64,000 nucleotides of DNA from positions 35,369 to 99,368 of the forward strand of contig NZ_JAAILI010000067.1 of NCBI RefSeq assembly GCF_012650175.1, in the 5' to 3' direction. Below are positions 47,961 through 56,211 of this stretch, piece by piece (within the stretch, counting starts at the first letter, position 1; each line of letters begins with the position of its first letter). A program made the translations under genes and the position numbers. Under the pieces are notes generated by a model. That model was not told where the DNA came from. It saw only the letters and a program-made list of their open reading frames with translations, and ran no database searches. This stretch comes from Sphingomonas sp. S2M10. GTDB taxonomy: Bacteria; Pseudomonadota; Alphaproteobacteria; Sphingomonadales; Sphingomonadaceae.

Positions 47961-50036
47961 TCAGAGCGAGATCCCGCGAGACCGTCCCAACTGCCACGAC
48001 ACCGATCCGCCCTGCACGACACCCATGACCTCGCGACCGAGCTGGCGGTCGATGACCGGCCGCCAGGGGACAAGGGTGAACTCGTGCGATTTCTCGACCA
48101 GGGCGAATTTGCCGCTCGATAGCTGCACGGTGCCGGTGAATCTGCCGCTGATATTCTCGCCGTCCGCGGCCGTGCGGAACGGCAGGCCCTTGTTCTCCGC
48201 TATCTCGGCGCCGACGCGGGCAACCTCCCGCTCGCGCAGGGTGGCGAGAAGGTTGCGCCGATAGATGACCCGGCCGTCGCGCTGGCGTGTGGCATCGCCC
48301 TGTTCGATGTGATGCTCTCGGCGCTGATCCATCGCCTCGCGCACCTGCTGACCGAAGCCGGTGGGCGCGAGATCGGCAACCTCGGCATGGAGCAGCCGCC
48401 GGTCGAGCCAGGTCGCCCCGTCGCCGCTGATCTGCTTCTCCAGATCGAAGGTCGAGATGACGCGGATGGTCGCCTGCCGGTTCCGGCCCGCATCGTATGC
48501 GGCGGCACGGCTCTCGAAATCCTCGGGGATGCGCCATTGGTCCGCGTCGATCCGTTCGACGATCCCGGCGCGACGCAGCGCCTCCAGCCGTCGGACATGG
48601 GCATCGACAAACCCGTCATAGTCGCCTTCCGGCACGCGGCCCTCGAACTTCGCCTGTTCCAGATGACGGCTCGGCCGATAGATGCCGCCCTCGGCGATGG
48701 CTGCGATCGTGCGGTCGGAAGGCCGAGCCGTCACCTCGGCAGGGCCGATTTCGATGATGCTGCCGATGCGGGCATCCTCAAGCCGTTCGGGGGCGATACC
48801 GGAGATATGGTGCGTGCGGCCGTCGGTCCCGTCCAATATCACGGTCAGATTCTCGCCCAGCTCGTCGGACAGGTGCTTGTCCACGACGCGGCCGACGATG
48901 GGCGCTGCCGGCATGGCCTCGTGGATATGGAAGCTCATCGGATCGCGTCCGGCGCTGTCCGGTCCGAGCGCCTTTTGCATGGTGCGGATGATGTCACCGC
49001 GCTCGCCCAGCGCGCGCAGGGTCGGCTCCATGTCCTTGCTCAACTCCCAGACGCCGGGCGCGTGCTCGGTCGCCAGCCCCATCTTCTCCAGCTTGGCGAG
49101 GCGGCGCAGGCGTAGCGTCCGCTCGAACTGCCGTCGGGGTGCGGCAGGCTCGTGGCGCAGGTCGAGGGAGCGGTCATCGGCTTCCTCGGTCATCGCCCGG
49201 TCAATGTGGGTGAAGCGATCGTGGTCGATCTCGTCTGTGAGCTTTCGGGTCAATTCGATCTCGGTGACGGGACCGAGTTCGAGGCTGGCAAACTCGCTGG
49301 CGCGCTCGCGCAGGCCGTTGGCGAGATAGTCGCCATTGACGACCAGATCCGCGCCGGTGTCGTCGCGGCCGTTGACGATGACATGCACATGGGGATGGCC
49401 GGTATTGTAGTGATTGACGGCGACCCAATCGAGCCGGGTGCCAAGGTCGGCTTCCACCTGCCGCATGAGATTGCGCGTATAGTCGGTCAGATCGGTCATC
49501 TCGGCGGCGTCCTCGGGCGAGACGATGAACCGGAACTGGTGGCGGTCGTCCAGGCCGCGCTCAAGGAAGGCGTCGCCATCGGCGCGGTCGTCATGGGCGG
49601 AATAGAGCTGGCCACGGTCGCCGTCATGCGATGTGCCGTCGCGCTGGACATAGCGCAGATGGGCACGGGCACGGCCATCCTTTCCGGCGGCCCGGACGCT
49701 GCGCTGCTTGACGATGACGCGGCGGCTCCCGGGCTGGCGATGATGCCATTGGCCAGAGATGTTGCGGGCGCGCACGAAGCTCGCGCCTCGGCCGCGCTTC
49801 ACGCCCTTGCCGCTGGCGACGATAGGGCGAGAGCTGCCCGGCGAGGACGGGCGCGTGAGCGACGACGACGGCTTGGTGGACGACGGCATGGACGGGGCGC
49901 GGGATGCGGCGGCCTGATGCTGGCGGGTGATCTTCTTGACCTGGGTGAGAAAGCTCCTGGCCTTGCCCGCCTTCGCGCCGCCGGATCGGACGCGGCCGGG
50001 CTTCGGCCGGAAGCGGTTTTCGTCGTCAGCGCTCAT
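47961..50036 (-). CDS. VirD2/TraI-type relaxase with DUF3363 region
   Basis: 691 aa. The basic, disordered N-terminus is followed by the relaxase domain with the metal-binding triad HPHVHVIVNG (His214, His216, His218) and candidate tyrosines at 129, 145 and 186. The long C-terminal part (about 290-690) matches the DUF3363 relaxases of alphaproteobacterial ICEs and plasmids. It nicks and covalently holds the transferred strand at oriT. The hairpin-rich region just upstream (50037-50349) is the likely substrate. Confidence 0.93.
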   Translation of the reverse strand: MSADDENRFRPKPGRVRSGGAKAGKARSFLTQVKKITRQHQAAASRAPSMPSSTKPSSSLTRPSSPGSSRPIVASGKGVKRGRGASFVRARNISGQWHHRQPGSRRVIVKQRSVRAAGKDGRARAHLRYVQRDGTSHDGDRGQLYSAHDDRADGDAFLERGLDDRHQFRFIVSPEDAAEMTDLTDYTRNLMRQVEADLGTRLDWVAVNHYNTGHPHVHVIVNGRDDTGADLVVNGDYLANGLRERASEFASLELGPVTEIELTRKLTDEIDHDRFTHIDRAMTEEADDRSLDLRHEPAAPRRQFERTLRLRRLAKLEKMGLATEHAPGVWELSKDMEPTLRALGERGDIIRTMQKALGPDSAGRDPMSFHIHEAMPAAPIVGRVVDKHLSDELGENLTVILDGTDGRTHHISGIAPERLEDARIGSIIEIGPAEVTARPSDRTIAAIAEGGIYRPSRHLEQAKFEGRVPEGDYDGFVDAHVRRLEALRRAGIVERIDADQWRIPEDFESRAAAYDAGRNRQATIRVISTFDLEKQISGDGATWLDRRLLHAEVADLAPTGFGQQVREAMDQRREHHIEQGDATRQRDGRVIYRRNLLATLREREVARVGAEIAENKGLPFRTAADGENISGRFTGTVQLSSGKFALVEKSHEFTLVPWRPVIDRQLGREVMGVVQGGSVSWQLGRSRGISL

Positions 50037-50349
50037 CGGCGCATTCCTGGGCGGAAACGCCCGAAACTGGCCGATTTCGGCCTATAGTGCCGGACGAAAC
50101 CCAACAAAGCCAAGGCTTTGCGAGAAATCGCGGCACGCGGGGTCCAAAACCACGGTGCCGCGCGCGGCCCCGCTAACCAGTGTGCAGACAAGGACAATTT
50201 CAGGAAGCGGCGCCGGATGGTGCCGTCTTCTTTAATCTTGCCCTCCTTTCTTACCGCCTTTTCCGCCTCTCCAGCCGGTCCTTCATCCAAGCCCGACGCT
50301 TGCCACCTGCACACCGAAACGGCCGCTGCCGCGCGGGGGAACGCGATCC
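50037..50349. other. Candidate oriT region
   Basis: A 313-bp non-coding stretch between the relaxase and transglycosylase genes. It has consecutive hairpins: GGGCG-GAAA-CGCCC (50049-50062), GGCCGA-TT-TCGGCC (50069-50082), CAAAGCC-AA-GGCTTTG (50105-50120), and CGCGGCAC/GTGCCGCG (50129-50162). Next to these is TAACCAGTGTGCAGACAAGG (50174-50193), whose complement contains TCCTTGTCTGC, a possible nic site. Position and structure fit an oriT; the nick itself is not shown. Confidence 0.6.
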
Positions 50350-51063
50350 TCATTGCGCTCCTCCGTCGTTTGCGCGGGCCACGAAAATGCCGCTGTCCCG
50401 CGGCTCCGCATTGGCGTCATTGCCCACTGGGGCGGCCGGGTGGATGTCGCCGGATTGCGCATCGGGCGACAGCGTGGCGGTAGCCCGCGTGTCGGCCGAG
50501 CGCGTGGCGAACAGCGGAGCCTCGCGCCAGTCCGATGGCCGCGGCGTCAGGATTTCGGCGGGAACCTCGCCGCCGATAAGGGGGGCGAGGGCGGCGATAT
50601 AGGCGCGAGTTTCCGCAGGCAGAGCACGACCGGAGGCGAGATACTCGTCATAGCGCGCGGGACCGGCATTGTAGGCGGCGAGCATCGCCGCCACATTGCC
50701 GTAGCGGTCCCACATCTCGCGCAGGTAGGCGGTGCCGGCGTGAATGTTGTCGCGTGGATCGTAGGGATCACGCCCGAAACCGTGGCGGATGCGCAGCATT
50801 GCCCAGGTATCGGGCATTACCTGCATCAAGCCTAGCGCGCCGGCGGGCGAGATCGCGCGCACGTCGCCCGCGCTCTCGGCGTGCAGGACGGCGCGAATCC
50901 AATGCTCGGGAATGCCGAAGCGCCGCGACGCCTCGGCAACGAACCCGGCATAGGGATCGGCAGCGGTCGAGCCGATGCCGGGCGGCGATTGCGCGACGGC
51001 CGATCCGCTACCGAGCGACAGCAAGGCGGCGAACAGAAGCGCCGGGATGACGCGATACCGCAT
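50350..51063 (-). CDS. Lytic transglycosylase (VirB1/TrbN-like)
   Basis: 237 aa. A signal peptide (MRYRVIPALLFAALLSLGSG-SAVAQ type), then the SLT domain with catalytic Glu63 in HAESAGDVRAISPAGALGLMQVMP and AAYNAGPARYDEYL. It opens peptidoglycan for assembly of the transfer channel. ATG at 51081 (six residues longer) is an alternative start. Confidence 0.93.
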   Translation of the reverse strand: MRYRVIPALLFAALLSLGSGSAVAQSPPGIGSTAADPYAGFVAEASRRFGIPEHWIRAVLHAESAGDVRAISPAGALGLMQVMPDTWAMLRIRHGFGRDPYDPRDNIHAGTAYLREMWDRYGNVAAMLAAYNAGPARYDEYLASGRALPAETRAYIAALAPLIGGEVPAEILTPRPSDWREAPLFATRSADTRATATLSPDAQSGDIHPAAPVGNDANAEPRDSGIFVARANDGGAQ

Positions 51064-51067
51064 GGCG

Positions 51068-51403
51068 TCAGTCCCGCTCATGGCGTGGCTTCGGGCGGCT
51101 CCAGTGCAGCGACCATGCGGTTTCGTCGTCCTCGGACTGGAACAGATTGGCGCGGATCGGATGCGCAAGCGTCGGGTCGTCGAGCTGGAAGGAGAGATAG
51201 TCGCCCGCCTTCTCGCCGGTCTCCTTCCATGCCGCGCCGACTTCGGTGCCGTTCTCGCCGCCGACAAGGATGCGGAAGTCCGGCGCGTTTTCCGTGTCGG
51301 ATTTCCTGGTGGCGACGAGCACGACTTCGGCGTCGATGACGAGGGTGCGGATGCGGCCGGAATAGCCGGTCCTGGTCTTCTGGAATGCACCGATATTGGC
51401 CAT
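51068..51403 (-). CDS. DUF736 protein
   Basis: 111 aa: MANIGAFQKTRTGYSGRIRT, then ENAPDFRILVGGENGTEVGAAWKETGEKAGDYLSFQLDDPTL. This family is confined to conjugative plasmids and ICEs of alpha- and other proteobacteria and is found beside traF and the relaxase gene. Function unknown; possibly single-strand DNA or relaxosome related. Confidence 0.9.
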   Translation of the reverse strand: MANIGAFQKTRTGYSGRIRTLVIDAEVVLVATRKSDTENAPDFRILVGGENGTEVGAAWKETGEKAGDYLSFQLDDPTLAHPIRANLFQSEDDETAWSLHWSRPKPRHERD

Positions 51404-51436
51404 GGGAACCTCCTTGATTGCGGGTTGAGGGACGTG

Positions 51437-51982
51437 TCAATGCGTCGGCGCGCGCCATTCGAAGCTGCCGTCGCCTTCCTCATCGGTCCAGAGCGGCAGC
51501 GCCCGGCCGATGACGGAACTTGCGGGGATGGGGCCGAAATAGCGGCCGTCAAGGCTGTCGCGGACCTCCCAGTTCATCAGGAAGATTTCGTTGTCTGCGA
51601 TGATCCTGCAGCCCTGCCAGACGGGCAGGTCGCGGCCGCGCCGGTCGTAGTCCAGCGCTGCGCCCATCTCCACGCCGTCCACCGTGATCGTGCGCGCATT
51701 GCGGCAGACTTGTTGCCCCGGCAGGCCGAGGACGCGCTTGAGGAGCGGAACGCCGCGTCCGATATAGCCGCGTTCGGCCATGAACCGCTCCAGCGGTTCG
51801 GGCGGCATGACCGCGACGAGATCGGGCACGATGTAGGTGGTTTCCGACGCAACGGTGTAGAAGCCGACGGGTGCGCTGGCGCTTGCGTTCCAGATCAGCC
51901 GCGGCGTGATGTCGAGCAGCGACAGGCCGCCGATGGTGAGCGTGGTGAGATACGTCACCCAGAAGTATCCGGCGGGCGTCAT
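51437..51982 (-). CDS. traF: Conjugative transfer signal peptidase TraF (S26)
   Basis: 181 aa. An N-terminal membrane segment, NASASAPVGFY with the nucleophile Ser36, and LLKRVLGLPG with the lysine Lys82: the S26 Ser/Lys dyad. TraF processes the TrbC prepilin. The start overlaps the DUF2840 stop by 4 bp. Confidence 0.92.
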   Translation of the reverse strand: MTPAGYFWVTYLTTLTIGGLSLLDITPRLIWNASASAPVGFYTVASETTYIVPDLVAVMPPEPLERFMAERGYIGRGVPLLKRVLGLPGQQVCRNARTITVDGVEMGAALDYDRRGRDLPVWQGCRIIADNEIFLMNWEVRDSLDGRYFGPIPASSVIGRALPLWTDEEGDGSFEWRAPTH

Positions 51983-52497
51983 GGGGCGATCCTCCGGCGC
52001 CGGAGCCAGGCCGCATGGCGCTCTGGCGTGTAGATGTTCGGTTCCAGACCGGTGGCCAGCCGGTTGTGGACATGCCGCCAGTGATCCGGCGAGGCGTCTG
52101 CGGGATCGAGGCCGAGCGCGTCCACGGCGTCGATCGCCGCGAGCGCGCGCTGAACCCTCGGCCAGCCGTCGATGCGCAGGAGGATGTCGCCGCCGGGGCG
52201 GACGAACGGCAGCGTCTGGAACGGCTCGCCGCGACGAACCGCGCGCACGATGTCGATGCGCGAAAGGATCGTGCCGAAATCGCTGGCCGCCCAGCGAACG
52301 AAGGCGAAGATGCTGCCGGGCGCGAAGCCGACGATGCTGCGGCGGCGGTCGAGGATATGTTCGTAGGTCTTGTGGCCGAACCTGATCCAGTGCTCGATCT
52401 TCTGCTTCTGGAAGGTCAGTTCGACCAGGGTGATGAAGGGCGGGGGCTCGTCCGGCAGCGGACGGCCGCCCATGCGGCGCGTCGGCTGGCCGGTCAT
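51979..52497 (-). CDS. DUF2840 protein
   Basis: 172 aa: LVELTFQKQKIEHWIRFGHKTYEHILDRRRSIVGFAPGSIFAFVRWAANDFGT-like (here AASDFGT). A conserved neighbour of traF in alphaproteobacterial conjugative elements; function unknown. Overlaps the ribbon-helix-helix gene stop by 4 bp. Confidence 0.87.
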   Translation of the reverse strand: MTGQPTRRMGGRPLPDEPPPFITLVELTFQKQKIEHWIRFGHKTYEHILDRRRSIVGFAPGSIFAFVRWAASDFGTILSRIDIVRAVRRGEPFQTLPFVRPGGDILLRIDGWPRVQRALAAIDAVDALGLDPADASPDHWRHVHNRLATGLEPNIYTPERHAAWLRRRRIAP

Positions 52498-52748
52498 GGT
52501 CGTTCTCCGTTCGGGGGTGGAAATTCCTGCGCGAGCAGGTCGCGCAGCATGTCGGCGACGGTCACGCCGCGCTGGAAGGCGGCGACCTTGATGCGGCCGC
52601 GCAGCTCGGGCGTGATGTCGATGGTCAGCCGGGCCGTGAAGGTGGCGGCGCCGTCCTTCCGGCCGGGCGGCGCATCGGCTGCCCTGATCCAGCTTTCGGC
52701 ATCGCCGGGGCGGGACGCGAAGCCGCGCTTGTCGCCACGCGCGTTCAT
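52494..52748 (-). CDS. Ribbon-helix-helix protein (partition/regulatory)
   Basis: 84 aa. The C-terminal half (ARLTIDITPELRGRIKVAAFQRGVTVADMLRDLLAQEF) is a ribbon-helix-helix. Next to parA such a protein usually binds the centromere-like site (ParG/ParB role). The 4-bp overlaps on both sides put it in one operon with the methyltransferase and parA. Confidence 0.82.
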   Translation of the reverse strand: MNARGDKRGFASRPGDAESWIRAADAPPGRKDGAATFTARLTIDITPELRGRIKVAAFQRGVTVADMLRDLLAQEFPPPNGERP

Positions 52749-53488
52749 GCCGTGCCTCCTGCATGGAATGGCAGCACGGCCGCGAGCCGCGTGCGAGCGC
52801 GCTCCGCGGTTGCGGCATCGATCTCGCAGCCGAGATAGCGGCGGCCTGCGAGCCGGCAGGCTTCGCCGGCGGCGCCCGATCCGGCGAACCAGTCGCCGAC
52901 CAGGCCGCCCGCTGGGCAGCTTGTGCGGATCAGGATTTCGAGCAGTCCGGCGGGTTTCTCGGTCGGATGGATTGCCCTTCCGTGGCAGTTGCGAGCGTAG
53001 ATGACCGAGCGCATGAGGCGCGGCCCGCCGTCCTGGCTCACGTAGTGGCCGGCGTCGATCCGGCCGGTATGCGGCGGCCGCTGCTTGCGCCGGACGCTGC
53101 GGGCGGTCGCATCCGGCGTGGTCTGGACCTCGTTGTAGATTTCGCGCCAAGGCGTCTCGGCGGGATAGAACTGGACGGCCAGTTCATGCACCCGCTTGAA
53201 GCGGTCGGCATGAAAGCTGGAGCCGTTCTGCTTCTCCCAGACCACCTCCTGCGCCAGCCGCAGGCCCGCGTCGGCGAACTGATCGGCGGTTGCCATGAAG
53301 CAGCGCAGCGAGCCGAAGACCCAGAGCGAGCCGGTCGGCCGCAACGCGGCGCGGGCGAGCGGCAGCCAGCCGTCGACGCGGCGATCCCAGGCAAGCGATG
53401 TATCGCCATAGGGCGGATCGGCGAGGATCAGGTCAAAGGGGCCGAAGCCAGGCATCAGATCGCGGCAATCGCCGGTGAGGATCGTCAT
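52745..53488 (-). CDS. DNA methyltransferase (N6-adenine/N4-cytosine, beta class)
   Basis: 247 aa. DPPY at residues 24-27 comes before the AdoMet motif DWFAGSGAAGEA (about 199), the beta-class order. No restriction partner is present, so it is an orphan methylase inside the transfer operon. It may protect incoming DNA or regulate element genes. Its stop and start overlap the neighbouring genes by 4 bp. Confidence 0.9.
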   Translation of the reverse strand: MTILTGDCRDLMPGFGPFDLILADPPYGDTSLAWDRRVDGWLPLARAALRPTGSLWVFGSLRCFMATADQFADAGLRLAQEVVWEKQNGSSFHADRFKRVHELAVQFYPAETPWREIYNEVQTTPDATARSVRRKQRPPHTGRIDAGHYVSQDGGPRLMRSVIYARNCHGRAIHPTEKPAGLLEILIRTSCPAGGLVGDWFAGSGAAGEACRLAGRRYLGCEIDAATAERARTRLAAVLPFHAGGTA

Positions 53489-54138
53489 GGGGCGATCCTC
53501 TCGATGCGCAGCCGGTCGATTTCGGCGGCGAGCGTGGCGATTTCATCGGCGGCCCGGCTGTGGTGGTCGATCTCGAAGGCAAGCCGACCGGATTGCGCGG
53601 CGTCGGCGAAGACGACGCGCTGGCCGACGGTGCTGCCGAGAAGCGGAGGATCGTGGTCGGCCAGCGTTTCGGCGGTTTCACGAGCGATGACAGTGCGGGC
53701 GCCACAACGGTTCAGGATGAACCGCGCGGCGAGGCCGGGCCGGTAGATGCGCGCTTCGTGCAGAAGCGCGAGCATCTCGGCCGAGGCCCAGCCGTCCAGC
53801 GGCGAGGGCTGCACCGGGATCAGCACCAGATCGGCGGCGAGAAGCGCGGAGCGCATGAGGCCGGCGACACGGGGCGGCCCGTCGATGACGATATGATCGG
53901 CATCGCGGGCCAGTTCCGGGGCCTCCCGATGCAGCGTATCGCGGGCGAGGCCGACAGTGCCGAACAGGTGCGGGAGGCCCTCGCGCGAACGCTGCTCGGA
54001 CCAGTCGAGGGCGGAGCCTTGCGGATCGGCGTCGATCAGGGTGACGCGGCTTCCCCGACGCGCCCATTCGCCGGCGAGATTCAAGGCCAGCGTCGTCTTG
54101 CCGACGCCGCCCTTCTGGTTGAGAAGCGCGACGATCAT
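53485..54138 (-). CDS. parA: ParA-family partition ATPase
   Basis: 217 aa. Deviant Walker A KGGVGKTT (9-16), LIDADPQGSALDW (about 35-47) and the HIVIDGPPRV Walker B. This small ParA type sits next to repA in this ICE class and probably stabilises the excised circle. Overlaps the repA stop by 4 bp. Confidence 0.93.
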   Translation of the reverse strand: MIVALLNQKGGVGKTTLALNLAGEWARRGSRVTLIDADPQGSALDWSEQRSREGLPHLFGTVGLARDTLHREAPELARDADHIVIDGPPRVAGLMRSALLAADLVLIPVQPSPLDGWASAEMLALLHEARIYRPGLAARFILNRCGARTVIARETAETLADHDPPLLGSTVGQRVVFADAAQSGRLAFEIDHHSRAADEIATLAAEIDRLRIERIAP

Positions 54139-55280
54139 CGGGCGTCTCCCGAACGATCATCGAGGGGCAGCTCTGGCGAATCCGGCTCGTGCGGCTTTCC
54201 GATCCGGTGGGAGGCAGGGGTGCTTCCGCTTCTCTTCGCGGCTATGCTGAGGCTTCGCGCGGTATCGCGGATGAGGTTTTCCACATCGCGCGCGCGCTCT
54301 TCAAGGTTAGATTCTGTGTTAGACTCTAAGTTAAGGGCGCGATTTTCGCTTTTGCTGTCGTGGGTTAACCCCTGTTTCCGTTCCCGATAGCACGATACCG
54401 GCGTTCCTGATGGCACGATAGTTCGCGTTCCCGATAGCACGAGGCCGTCCACAGCTTGTCCACAGGGCGCGAAGGCGAGCAGCATCTGGCCGCCGGCCTC
54501 GATTTCCATGAACAGCGTGTAGCCGGGCAACGGCTGGCGACGGATGATGTCGCGCAGCTCAAAGACGAAGCGACGAAAGGGAGAGAGGCTGCCGGATTTC
54601 TGATGGAGGTGGCGAAGATCGAAGCGCCAGCCGTCGCGCTGGCGGCCGCCGTGCTTGCGGACGATCCGGTAGAGCCAGCGGTCGAGGCCGCCCGTGAGAT
54701 CGAAGTAGGCCCGGTCGATGGTCAGGACGAGCGCGTCGTCGAGCACGGCCTGATAGAACCAGTCCGGCACGATCATCTCGATTCCATCGGGGCGGCCGGC
54801 GCGATCCGTGCGTTCCTTCCATTCGTTGATCCAGGAGAAACGATGCCGACGGCCCTCGGCCGGCTGGCGGATCGTCGTCGATACGGTCGTCGATTGCAGC
54901 CGGTCGAGGGCCGCCTTCAGGCGCTGATAGTCCCGGAGCGAAGTGCCGCGGCCGACGAATTTGAGGATTTCGTAGGGCGTGGTGGCCATCAGACGGGAGG
55001 TGCGCAAACCAGCATCGCGCGCTTCGACGATCTGGCTGGCCGCCCAGATCAGGATGTCGGCGTCCCATATGGTCGCCATGCCGTGATCGGGCACGGCCTC
55101 GACCCGAATCGTCACGTTACCGGCGGAAAAGTCGATCGGTGCGACGCGATGGGTCTTGGAAAGGGAGAAGAAGGGATAGGCCATGAGATCCTGCGCATCT
55201 CTTGGCGCGAAGTCACCGGGGAGCGCCCGAAACAGATCGAGCTGTTCGCGCTCCGAAGGGGATCGACGACGCACCACCAT
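54135..55280 (-). CDS. repA: Replication initiator RepA (RPA family)
   Basis: 381 aa. The N-terminal half reads YPFFSLSKTHRVAPIDFSAGNVTIRVEAVPDHGMATIWDADILIWAASQI, the RPA (plasmid replication initiator) family. Two winged-helix-like regions lie around residues 100-230. It would start replication of the excised circle. The 3' part of the gene contains three iteron-like repeats and a DnaA-box-like site, and its last 80 residues are low-complexity and charged. Confidence 0.9.
   Translation of the reverse strand: MVVRRRSPSEREQLDLFRALPGDFAPRDAQDLMAYPFFSLSKTHRVAPIDFSAGNVTIRVEAVPDHGMATIWDADILIWAASQIVEARDAGLRTSRLMATTPYEILKFVGRGTSLRDYQRLKAALDRLQSTTVSTTIRQPAEGRRHRFSWINEWKERTDRAGRPDGIEMIVPDWFYQAVLDDALVLTIDRAYFDLTGGLDRWLYRIVRKHGGRQRDGWRFDLRHLHQKSGSLSPFRRFVFELRDIIRRQPLPGYTLFMEIEAGGQMLLAFAPCGQAVDGLVLSGTRTIVPSGTPVSCYRERKQGLTHDSKSENRALNLESNTESNLEERARDVENLIRDTARSLSIAAKRSGSTPASHRIGKPHEPDSPELPLDDRSGDAR
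54380..54464. other. Candidate replication origin: three iterons plus a DnaA box inside repA
   Basis: GTTCCYGATRGCACGA occurs three times in a row at 54380-54395, 54403-54418 and 54427-54442, spaced 23 and 24 nt. TTGTCCACA, close to the DnaA box, is at 54456-54464. Because one spacing is not a multiple of three, the first copy is read in a different frame from the other two, so the DNA sequence itself seems to be what is kept. Confidence 0.65.
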
Positions 55281-55298
55281 GAAGGACTGCGATCGCGG

Positions 55299-55580
55299 TC
55301 AGCGCGCGAAGCGGCCGGACGGCCCGCGGACGGGAAGTGGCTGGCGCTTTGCCGGCAGCACCTGTCCGCGCGGGTCGGAGGTGGATGTGACAGCGCCGAG
55401 CGCGGCCCAGGCTTCGAGATCGTCGACCGAGTAGACCACCCGGCCGCCGAGCTTGCGGTATGAGGGGCCGGTTCCGTAAGTCCTGTGCTTCTCAAGCGTC
55501 CTGGCGGACAGGCTGAGAAAATCTGCGGCTTCCTTGGTGCGCAAGAAGCGTGGCGGCAGAACGGCGAGATCGGGTCGCAT
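55299..55580 (-). CDS. AlpA-family helix-turn-helix protein, RdfS-like
   Basis: 93 aa. RFLRTKEAADFLSLSARTLEKHRTYGTGPSYRKLGGRVVYSVDDLEAWAA is the AlpA/excisionase fold. In ICEMlSym(R7A) the recombination directionality factor RdfS is an AlpA-like protein that heads an operon with parA, traF and the relaxase gene, the same set found downstream here. That makes this gene the best RdfS counterpart. It lies 18 bp before repA. Confidence 0.85.
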   Translation of the reverse strand: MRPDLAVLPPRFLRTKEAADFLSLSARTLEKHRTYGTGPSYRKLGGRVVYSVDDLEAWAALGAVTSTSDPRGQVLPAKRQPLPVRGPSGRFAR

Positions 55581-55719
55581 GGATCGGGCCTCCGTGGGGT
55601 TGCGGGTGGCCGCTGCGGTTCAGCGGCGGACGGCGACCACGGTGGCGGAGGAAGGGCTGCGAGGGGGATGGGGAACTTTGGGGGGGCAAAGATTCCCACC
55701 CCCGCATTGCGCAAAGCGG
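55581..55719 (-). promoter_or_regulatory. Probable promoter region of the rdfS-like/repA/transfer operon
   Basis: A 139-bp non-coding gap between the FseA-like frames and the AlpA-like gene. By analogy with FseA activation of rdfS, the activated promoter should lie here. It contains GGGGGATGGGGAACTTTGGG-type G-rich sequence but no clear operator that I can name. Confidence 0.35.
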
Positions 55720-56211
55720 TCAGGATTTGCGGCGATGGCGCAGAAGCTGGAGATACCCGCCGCCGATGGCGGCCAGGCCGCCTTCGACGAGGTTGATCAC
55801 CGCGTCGCGCAGCGGGGAGGTCTTCCACGGCTCGGCAGCGACACGCGCCGCACCATATATGACCGTGCCGATCTCGCGGTAGCTGGCGCCGCTCATCCGG
55901 CCATCCGCGGCTTGGATCATCAGGCGCAGGCGGCGGCGCTGCTGGACGGTCATGCGGGTGTCGGCGGGCACCTTGCGGCCATAGAGGCTTCGCCAGAAGC
56001 GGGTGAGCGCCTCGATCCGGTCGAGCATATCGGCATCAATGGGGATCAGGGCGACCAGCGGGCCGGCGGGATCGGCGCCGGGAAGAAACAAGACCTGTAT
56101 GGTGGCGTCGCCGACATGAAGGGCGTAGCTGCCTTCGGGACTATCGCGCCTGACGCCGATACCCGTAAGTGGCATATATGGGCCAGCCGCGAGAATATCG
56201 GGAAGTCGCAT
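55720..56211 (-). CDS. DUF2285 protein, C-terminal half of an FseA-like activator
   Basis: 163 aa from the local ATG. The C-terminal part RMTVQQRRRLRLMIQAADGRMSGASYREIGTVIYG and GGYLQLLRHRR is the DUF2285 DNA-binding region. The frame is open upstream of the ATG, and its translation there (ARPGLSALAQSVFWSPAAVP) looks like genuine protein and continues the DUF6499 frame. A +1 shift would give one product of about 254 aa. See the frameshift entry. Confidence 0.83.
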   Translation of the reverse strand: MRLPDILAAGPYMPLTGIGVRRDSPEGSYALHVGDATIQVLFLPGADPAGPLVALIPIDADMLDRIEALTRFWRSLYGRKVPADTRMTVQQRRRLRLMIQAADGRMSGASYREIGTVIYGAARVAAEPWKTSPLRDAVINLVEGGLAAIGGGYLQLLRHRRKS

